From Candidatus Limnocylindrales bacterium (lineage in GTDB: Bacteria; Chloroflexota; Limnocylindria; Limnocylindrales; CSP1-4), in contig JAUSJS010000351.1 in assembly GCA_030647575.1 (NCBI GenBank), positions 1 through 15,580 of the forward strand: DNA of 15,580 bases. The letters run 5' to 3'. The notes below the pieces were generated by a model. The model made no database searches. It was not told the origin of the DNA and saw only the letters and a list, made by a program, of their open reading frames with translations. Below, piece after piece: positions 7,847 through 12,740 of the stretch (within the stretch, counting starts at the first letter, position 1; every line of letters begins with the position of its first letter). The position numbers and the translations under genes are program-made.

Positions 7847-7860
7847 TTCGACTGGTCGAA
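7847..7860. promoter_or_regulatory. Perfect palindrome in the helicase/RDD divergent spacer
   Basis: TTCGAC-TG-GTCGAA has 6-bp arms and a 2-nt centre. It lies in the 158-bp spacer between the divergent starts at 7778 and 7937, and covers the place where a -35 element would sit for the TATGCT box at 7876. The form is that of a repressor operator. It does not match the SOS boxes I know (GAAC-N4-GTTC type). Confidence 0.45.
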
Positions 7861-7875
7861 GGTTTACATGCGCCG

Positions 7876-7881
7876 TATGCT
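7876..7881 (+). promoter_or_regulatory. Candidate -10 box for the RDD gene
   Basis: TATGCT fits TANNNT and is about 55 nt before the ATG at 7937. The sequence 17 nt upstream (TGGTCG) is a poor -35 and lies within the palindrome at 7847-7860. Confidence 0.35.
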
Positions 7882-7936
7882 CGTGGCTCGGAACGGGCGG
7901 AGGTCCCGTCCGGCCACGGCACACGAGGGAGGATCG

Positions 7937-8548
7937 ATGGATCAGAGCGGATCGACCGGCGACCCCGGCACGCCTTCGTCCAGCGGCTGGGCCGCCCCGC
8001 CGCCACCCGTCCAGGCCGGTCCGGCCGGCTTCGTCTATGCGGACGTCCCGAATCGGGCCATCGCCTACATCATCGACGTGATTCTCGTCGCCATCGTGGC
8101 CGGGATCATTGGCGTGATCCTCGCTGGCATCGGCCTCTCGACAGGGTCGTTCGCGCCGGGCACGCTCAACTTCTCGATCAACTATGTGGGCCTGATCGTC
8201 TCGGCGATCGTCGGCGCGGCGATCAGCGCGGCGTACTTCATCTACACCTGGACCAGCATGCGAGGAACAGTTGGCATGAAGGCCCTGGGCATGCAGATCG
8301 GGAATGCCGGCGATGGCAAGACCCTGACGATGGACCAGGCCACGCGGCGCTGGCTCGTGATCGCGGCACCGGGCATTCTCGCCCAGGTCCTATTCGTGAT
8401 CCCGCAAATTGGAGCGCTGTTGGGGCTGCTTGCCTTGGGCTGGTTCATCTATCTGCTTTGGACGACCTACAGCAGCCCGACGAAGCAGGGCTTTCACGAC
8501 AAGTTCGCGAACACCATGGTGGTCAAGGCGGCACGCGCCGCGGGCTGA
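7937..8548 (+). CDS. RDD family membrane protein
   Basis: A 203-residue integral membrane protein. The start is taken at ATG 7937 because it follows a purine-rich GAGGGAGGA (7925-7933); an upstream ATG in frame lacks a site and would add Arg-rich non-family sequence. The N-terminal 30 residues are a Gly/Ser/Pro-rich tail. Then comes the RDD hallmark NRAIAYIIDVIL (39-50) with Arg40 and Asp47, a first membrane segment at about 43-68, a second at about 83-108, the family motif GTVGMKALGMQI, and a long hydrophobic stretch (about 140-176) forming one hairpin or two segments. A short polar C-terminus follows. RDD proteins are of mostly unknown function; some have been linked to transport or osmotic stress. 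It is a single-gene unit with the hairpin at 8573 as its probable end. Confidence 0.88.
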   Translation: MDQSGSTGDPGTPSSSGWAAPPPPVQAGPAGFVYADVPNRAIAYIIDVILVAIVAGIIGVILAGIGLSTGSFAPGTLNFSINYVGLIVSAIVGAAISAAYFIYTWTSMRGTVGMKALGMQIGNAGDGKTLTMDQATRRWLVIAAPGILAQVLFVIPQIGALLGLLALGWFIYLLWTTYSSPTKQGFHDKFANTMVVKAARAAG

Positions 8549-8572
8549 CCTCGAATCCCCCGGCAGCTCGAG

Positions 8573-8595
8573 CGCCCCCGGCTCAGCCGGGGGCG
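8573..8595. terminator. GC-rich hairpin between convergent genes
   Basis: CGCCCCCGGCT and AGCCGGGGGCG form an 11-bp perfect inverted repeat with a single C between them (in practice a loop of about 3-5 nt). It lies 24 bp after the RDD stop and 19 bp before the end of the SCO1664-like gene on the other strand. There is no T-tract on either side, so it is not a textbook intrinsic terminator, but the position suits a bidirectional stop. Confidence 0.6.
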
Positions 8596-8614
8596 TCGTC
8601 CTGTCCCGACCAAC

Positions 8615-9349
8615 TCAGAACGGCGGCCAGGGCACGGCCGGCCAGGTCGGCGAGGGGAACGGAAAGCAGCCGGACGCGAGGAGCTCGTCCGTCCGACGGA
8701 TCGTGGCCCGGATCTCGGTCCGCGAGAGCAGCGTCCGGAGCGTGACGCCCAGCTCACCATCGAGGACCGCCCGGATGCGACCCAGCCCATCGAGCTCATC
8801 GGCGTTGAACGGCTGACCCCGCCAGCCCCACAGCACGGTCCGCAGTTTGGGCACGGACGAGAAGCACACGCCGTGGTCGACGCCATGAACGTGTCGCCCG
8901 CCATCCACCGCCAGGATGTGCCCGCCCTTGCGGTCCGTGTTGTTCATGACCGCGTCGAGAACCGCCATCCGGCGCAGGCGTTGGTCATCCTCGAGAACCA
9001 TCGCCACGACGTCCACCCCGGGATCCGCCTCGACGAATGACTGCACCATGCCTTCGCCGAACGGACCGTCGCGCAGCACGGTCGGCGGGACGATCCCCCA
9101 GCCGGATGCCTCCGAGACATGCCAGGCCGCAACCTCGCGCCGGGCGAGGGTCCCGTCGGGGAAGTCGTTGAGCGGGCGCTCGCCCAGGGTCGGCTTGTAG
9201 ACGGCATCGAGGGCCAGCGCCGGCTCCGGGTCGGGGCAAAGCCGGGTGACCGTCACGAGCATCGCGTTGTTGGACGAGCCGACGATCCGTCCCACGATCT
9301 CGATCTCGCCATCGCGCAACACGTCCAGGGTTGTCCCGCGATCTAGCAC
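8615..9349 (-). CDS. SCO1664 family protein (PI3/4-kinase- or HipA-like)
   Basis: About 244 residues if GTG 9349 is used, the first start codon after the DUF3090 stop (14 nt gap). The same frame stays open upstream to 9430, overlapping DUF3090, but that part is Pro-rich and unlike the family. I recognise the SCO1664 family from LDVLRDGEIEIVGRIVGSSNNAMLV, AVYKPTLGERPLNDFPDGTLARREVAAW and the kinase-like core VLDAVMNNTDRKGGHIL ... VHGVDHGVCF. In 244-residue numbering, NNTDRKGGH is at about 136-144 and VDHG at about 157-160. They resemble the catalytic (N-x-D-R-x-x-x-N/H) and metal-binding (D-x-G) motifs of PI3/4-kinase and HipA-type folds; Lys52 in YKP could contact ATP. Phosphotransfer is inference and the substrate is unknown. 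The gene forms an operon with DUF3090, a pairing seen in Actinobacteria. Confidence 0.85.
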   Translation of the reverse strand: MLDRGTTLDVLRDGEIEIVGRIVGSSNNAMLVTVTRLCPDPEPALALDAVYKPTLGERPLNDFPDGTLARREVAAWHVSEASGWGIVPPTVLRDGPFGEGMVQSFVEADPGVDVVAMVLEDDQRLRRMAVLDAVMNNTDRKGGHILAVDGGRHVHGVDHGVCFSSVPKLRTVLWGWRGQPFNADELDGLGRIRAVLDGELGVTLRTLLSRTEIRATIRRTDELLASGCFPFPSPTWPAVPWPPF

Positions 9350-9363
9350 CGGGAGGCTACCGG

Positions 9364-9927
9364 CTAGTTGACGTAGTGGCCGTTGCGGCGCGGGCAGATA
9401 TGGCCCTGCGGGTCCAGCGGGGCTCCGCACAGCGGACAGGGCGGCCGACCCGAGCCGACGACCCGGGCGGCTCGGGTCACGAACGACCGAGCTGCCGCCA
9501 GGCTGATCCGGACGCGCAACAGGTCGGGTCCGTCCTCGTCCTCGTCGTCGTACTCGTCCGGATCGATCGCCTCACCGTCCTCCGACTGCGCCCGCGCCTC
9601 GACCAGGACCTTCTCGGCTCCGCCGTCCCAGCCCAGGGTCAGCGAGCCGGCCCGGAACGCCTCGTTGATCGGTTCGTCGAGCGGCGCGCTGTCGTCGGCC
9701 ACGTCGGTCGGTGCCACGGCGACCTCGGGGACACCTCGTCGCTCGAGCTCGGCGATCAGCTCGCCAAGACGCTCGGCGAGGACCGCGACCTGGACCTTCT
9801 CCATGACCACCGAGACCACCAGAGGGCCTTCGCGGGCCTGGAGGAAGAAGGTCCGATCGCCCGGCTGGCCGACGGTTCCGGCCACGAATCGTTCCGGCGG
9901 ATCGAACAGATAGCGTCGTCGAGGCAT
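9364..9927 (-). CDS. DUF3090 family protein with C-terminal zinc-binding motif
   Basis: A 187-residue protein starting at ATG 9927. Family features are the N-terminal RYLFDPPERFVAGTVGQPGDRTFFLQA and the central EKVQVAVLAERLGELIAEL helix. A strongly acidic stretch (DPDEYDDEDEDGPD, 122-135) precedes LLRVRISLAAARSFVTRAARVV. The C-terminus carries CPLC (164-167) and HIC (176-178), a probable four-ligand zinc site (Cys164, Cys167, His176, Cys178). The function is unknown; no enzyme motif is visible. It sits immediately upstream of the SCO1664-like gene. In Actinobacteria a histidine-phosphatase-like (phosphoglycerate mutase family) gene often completes this cluster, but none is next to it here. 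The start has no Shine-Dalgarno and follows a TAGAGT box by 6 nt, suggesting that the pair begins with a leaderless mRNA. Confidence 0.87.
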   Translation of the reverse strand: MPRRRYLFDPPERFVAGTVGQPGDRTFFLQAREGPLVVSVVMEKVQVAVLAERLGELIAELERRGVPEVAVAPTDVADDSAPLDEPINEAFRAGSLTLGWDGGAEKVLVEARAQSEDGEAIDPDEYDDEDEDGPDLLRVRISLAAARSFVTRAARVVGSGRPPCPLCGAPLDPQGHICPRRNGHYVN

Positions 9928-9933
9928 GCCCGG

Positions 9934-9939
9934 ACTCTA
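9934..9939 (-). promoter_or_regulatory. Predicted -10 box of a leaderless DUF3090 mRNA
   Basis: On the - strand TAGAGT (within GGTATAGAGT) is followed by CCGGGC and then the ATG at 9927. The 6-nt spacing is the same as at the helicase gene. No ribosome-binding site is present. Confidence 0.5.
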
Positions 9940-10089
9940 TACCGATTCGCCGCCGACCGGCCTCGGCATCGCCGTTCGGGCGCCCCGGCCTCCCCGCGGG
10001 CCGGTTGCCTCGCCGGCCGCCTCAGGCGTCAGCCCTGAAACCGCGCGACTGATCGGTTACGACTGCGCGCACACCGGCCCATAGTTCAT

Positions 10090-10108
10090 ATGCCACGCGG
10101 GGTGGCAT
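10090..10108. repeat. Palindromic repeat, copy 1
   Basis: ATGCCAC-GCGGG-GTGGCAT: 7-bp arms and a 5-nt loop. The core GCCAC...GTGGC is at 10092-10106. It shares the core with copies 2 and 3, but the flanking sequence differs. Confidence 0.7.
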
Positions 10109-10162
10109 TACGGACCGTCCGAGCGCGCGCCAACGGTCAGGCGGTCTGTTCTGATGACCTAG

Positions 10163-10179
10163 CGCCACCCGGGGTGGCG
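10163..10179. repeat. Palindromic repeat, copy 2
   Basis: CGCCACCC-G-GGGTGGCG: 8-bp perfect arms. The core starts 72 bp after that of copy 1. It is followed by AATGGGAG, of which AATGG is shared with copy 3. Confidence 0.75.
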
Positions 10180-10213
10180 AATGGGAGAATTCGTGCCGCA
10201 GATCGTCCCGAGT

Positions 10214-10228
10214 GCCACCGGGGATGGC
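10214..10228. repeat. Palindromic repeat, copy 3
   Basis: GCCACC-GGG-GATGGC: the same core with one mismatch in the arms. It starts 50 bp after copy 2 and is followed by GAATGGCGA, so copies 2 and 3 share TGGCGAATGG as a direct repeat beyond the palindrome. Confidence 0.65.
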
Positions 10229-10274
10229 GAATGGCGACGACAACGGCCGCTCGCGCCGACAGATTCGCAGACTT

Positions 10275-11882
10275 TCAGCCGACCTCGACCGAGACGGTGT
10301 CCCAGCCGCGCGCACCGTCCGGGGCGGGGCGACTCCGCAGATCGGTCTGGGTCTCGCCGGTCCCGTCCGTGGCGCGGACCTGGATGACGTGCTGCCCGGG
10401 CGTCGCGGTCCAGTCATAGACCCATTGGACCCAGGTGGCGTCGGAGATGGGGCTGGAGAGGCGAGCCTCCTGCCAGACGCCGTCGACGGCGACCTCGACC
10501 CGCGCAATCCCACGGTCCGGCGCCCAGGCGATGCCCGCGACCGGGACCCGCCCGGCGCCCACCCGACCTCCGCGCGGCGTATCGATCCGTGACTGGGTCA
10601 GAATCGGCGCCTCCTTGGCCCAACCGAGTGGCACCCAGTACCCGTCGAACGATTCGAGGGTGGTCAGCTCCAGCTCCTGCAGCCACTTCGTCGCCGAGAC
10701 GTACCCGTACAGGCCGGGCACGATGAGCCGAGCCGGATAGCCGTGCGCCGGGGGCAGCGCCTCGTCGTTCATCTTCAGCGCGATCATCGGATCGCGTGCC
10801 GCGTCCAGCACCCAGGCCGTCGGCATGCCCGCGGTCCAGCCGTCAGCGGATCGCCCCACGAGCTGGGTCGCCAATGGCTGCACGCCGGCCAGATCGAGCA
10901 CCTCGCGCAGCCGGACCCCGGTCCACTTCGCGTTCCCGACGAGTTGGCCACCGACCTCGTTGCTGACGCAGGAAATGGTGACGTACTGCTCGAACATGGG
11001 CAGGCCGATCAGCTCCTCCCAGGTCAGGGTCGTCTCGCGATCGACCAGGCCGTGGATCCGCAGCGACCAGCCGGCGGTGTCCACGAGCGGGGTGATCAGC
11101 GCGGTGTCGATCCGATAGAACCGATCGTTGGGCATCACGATCGGGGTCAGGCCGGGAATGGACGACGACAGGTCTCCCTCTGGCAGGATGGCCGGCACGG
11201 TCTCCGAAGCGGGCGGCACGGCCGGGCCCGATCCGACCGGCGCCACTCGCTGGCGCTCGATCAGGCCGCGGCCCATGACGCCCGCGGCGACCGCCCCCAC
11301 CCCAACCCCGCCGGCGCGGATGAGGAACGAGCGGCGCGACCAGTCCGGCATCCGGGTGATCCGGCCGGAGCTCACGGCGCCGACAGCTGTTCCGCGCGCC
11401 GCCGAGGCAATCGATCCGAGAAGCCAGCCGAGGATCCACAGGCCGGCGCCGACCGAGACGACCGCCGACACGACGGTGATGGCCGGGTTGGCGACCGGTT
11501 CGCCCAGCGACGCCAGGAAGCCGATCGAGCCAAAGGCCACGAAGCCCGCGGTGCCGAGCTCGAACCGCCGGCGAGCGAGGAGACCCAGCGCACCGCCGAC
11601 GACGACGCCGACCGCGAGCACGAAGAGCTCGAGGGCGAGCTTGTCGTTGGTGCCGAACAGGCCGACCATGAAGTCCTTGGCGCCGGGCGGTTGGAGATCG
11701 ATCACGACCTGGCCGACCGCGGCGACCAGGGAGCTTCCGCCGGGCAGGATGCCGGCGAGGAGCTCCGAGGCGCTGAGCGCGCCCGCCGCGGCCGCCGCGC
11801 CGGCCACCGTTGCCCAGGCGTCCGCGCGGTCGGGCAACGACCGCGAGCGCGATCCGCTGACTGGGGAGGTGGTCGTGCTCAT
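10275..11882 (-). CDS. Membrane-anchored molybdopterin-dependent oxidoreductase (sulfite oxidase fold)
   Basis: A 535-residue protein with about five N-terminal membrane segments (near 21-46, 82-103, 111-127, 133-160 and 188-206) and a large C-terminal catalytic part. The catalytic part has SLRIHGLVDRETTLTWEEL, then QYVTISCVSNEVGG with Cys305, the expected thiolate ligand of Mo, and GNAKWTGVRLREVLDLAG, all typical of the sulfite oxidase/YedY family. HGYPARLIVPGLYGYVSATKWL continues the Moco-binding domain, and the last ~100 residues (VPVAGIAWAPDRGIARVEVAVDG...) form the Ig-like Mo-co dimerisation domain. A twin-arginine motif SRRSFLI (182-188) directly precedes the last membrane segment, so the catalytic part is probably exported folded by Tat. 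The substrate is unknown (sulfite or an oxidised methionine/organic oxide are family possibilities). It lies 36 nt after the ABC ATPase gene and is probably co-transcribed; a weaker CATGAT box 6 nt before the ATG could also serve it alone. Confidence 0.9.
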   Translation of the reverse strand: MSTTTSPVSGSRSRSLPDRADAWATVAGAAAAAGALSASELLAGILPGGSSLVAAVGQVVIDLQPPGAKDFMVGLFGTNDKLALELFVLAVGVVVGGALGLLARRRFELGTAGFVAFGSIGFLASLGEPVANPAITVVSAVVSVGAGLWILGWLLGSIASAARGTAVGAVSSGRITRMPDWSRRSFLIRAGGVGVGAVAAGVMGRGLIERQRVAPVGSGPAVPPASETVPAILPEGDLSSSIPGLTPIVMPNDRFYRIDTALITPLVDTAGWSLRIHGLVDRETTLTWEELIGLPMFEQYVTISCVSNEVGGQLVGNAKWTGVRLREVLDLAGVQPLATQLVGRSADGWTAGMPTAWVLDAARDPMIALKMNDEALPPAHGYPARLIVPGLYGYVSATKWLQELELTTLESFDGYWVPLGWAKEAPILTQSRIDTPRGGRVGAGRVPVAGIAWAPDRGIARVEVAVDGVWQEARLSSPISDATWVQWVYDWTATPGQHVIQVRATDGTGETQTDLRSRPAPDGARGWDTVSVEVG

Positions 11883-11918
11883 CTCGGCATCATGGTGGGC
11901 CCATGTGACGATGTCGTG

Positions 11919-12740
11919 TCATCGTTGCATTCGCGCCCAGGCGCGCCCACCGTGGCGCGCCAGCGCGATCGGCAGGTCGAAGGCGTGGCTGAGGACAGCA
12001 TCCGTCAGGACGTCGTCGATTGGTCCGCCCGAGACGATCTGCCCCGCGCGCAGCACCAGGGCGTTCGAGAAACCCGCCGGGATCTCCTCGACGTGATGGG
12101 TGACCAGCACGATCGCGGCCGGACGCTGATCGGCGGCCAGTCTGGCGAGATCGCGCAGGAGCGTCTCCCGCGCACCGAGATCCAGGCTTGCCGCCGGCTC
12201 GTCCAGCAGGAGCAGCTCCGGATCGGGCATGAGGGCGCGAGCGATGGACGTTCGCCGGCGCTCTCCCGCCGACAACGTCCCGAACGCGTGATCCGCGACA
12301 CCGGCCATGCCGAGGCCGTCGAGCAGCCCGCGTGCCCGGGCGCGGTCCTCGTCGGTGAAGACGTGCCACCACGGTTCGGTTGCCGCGTATCGCGCGGTCA
12401 TCACCAGGTCGATCGGCGTCAGGTCGTCGCGCATGACGGCTTCGACGGCGCTGCTGGCCAATCCGATCCTGCGCCGCAGCTCGCGAGAGTCGACGCGGCC
12501 ATAGCGCGCTCCGAGGACCTCGACGGTGCCGGCGGTGGGCCACAGGGTCAGGCCGAGAACGGACAGCAGCGTGGTCTTGACCGACCCGTTCGCACCGATG
12601 ACGGCCCAGCGCTCGCCCGTTCGGATCGTCAGGTCGAGCGGACCGAGGATGGCGCGCCCCGAGCGCCGGACGACGAGGTCGCGGACCTCGACGATCGGGT
12701 CATCGGCGGGTGGCCCCGAGCTCGAGGCTCGCCCGGTCAC
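11919..12740 (-). CDS. Stand-alone ABC ATPase with altered Walker A
   Basis: A 273-residue ABC ATPase of the YlmA/ModF-like kind, with no membrane partner nearby. Visible motifs: Walker A GANGSVKTT (49-57), signature LSAGERRR (157-164), Walker B LLLLDEPAASLDL (177-189) and the switch His in VTHHVEEIP (216). The Walker A should read GxNGSGKTT; here the invariant Gly before Lys55 is Val54, encoded by GTC at 12579-12581, one base from GGC. Everything else looks functional. The start is GTG 12740, overlapping the PBP stop by 4 nt (GTGA), so translation is coupled. Related orphan ATPases are often annotated as transporter subunits without evidence. The Val could impair ATP binding, or be an assembly error. 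It sits between a cell-wall synthase and a molybdoenzyme. Confidence 0.88.
   Translation of the reverse strand: MTGRASSSGPPADDPIVEVRDLVVRRSGRAILGPLDLTIRTGERWAVIGANGSVKTTLLSVLGLTLWPTAGTVEVLGARYGRVDSRELRRRIGLASSAVEAVMRDDLTPIDLVMTARYAATEPWWHVFTDEDRARARGLLDGLGMAGVADHAFGTLSAGERRRTSIARALMPDPELLLLDEPAASLDLGARETLLRDLARLAADQRPAAIVLVTHHVEEIPAGFSNALVLRAGQIVSGGPIDDVLTDAVLSHAFDLPIALARHGGRAWARMQR

Larger units (their letters stand above)
9928..10274. other. Intergenic region between molybdoenzyme and DUF3090 genes
   Basis: A 347-bp spacer between two leftward genes. The part near DUF3090 holds the TAGAGT promoter candidate. The part near the molybdoenzyme stop holds three related short palindromes (10092, 10164 and 10214). 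Short frames crossing it have no recognisable domain and run antisense into the molybdoenzyme gene, so I do not call a gene here. Confidence 0.6.

Noticed and set aside
7847..7860. Palindrome as a LexA/SOS box for the helicase
   Set aside because: It lacks the GAAC-N4-GTTC pattern of the Gram-positive box, and I know of no matching Chloroflexota motif; kept only as a generic operator.
5658..8081. Open frame of 807 codons on + across the helicase gene
   Set aside because: Antisense to a helicase with all its motifs; the translation is low-complexity Arg/Gly/Asp sequence without any family feature.
9350..9430. Longer SCO1664-like protein starting at 9430 inside the DUF3090 gene
   Set aside because: The extra 27 residues are Pro-rich, unlike the family, and would need an 67-bp overlap; GTG 9349 just after the DUF3090 stop is simpler.
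10090..10228. Three palindromes as a CRISPR array
   Set aside because: The repeats are only about 15 nt, imperfect and unevenly spaced, and there are no cas genes in the window.
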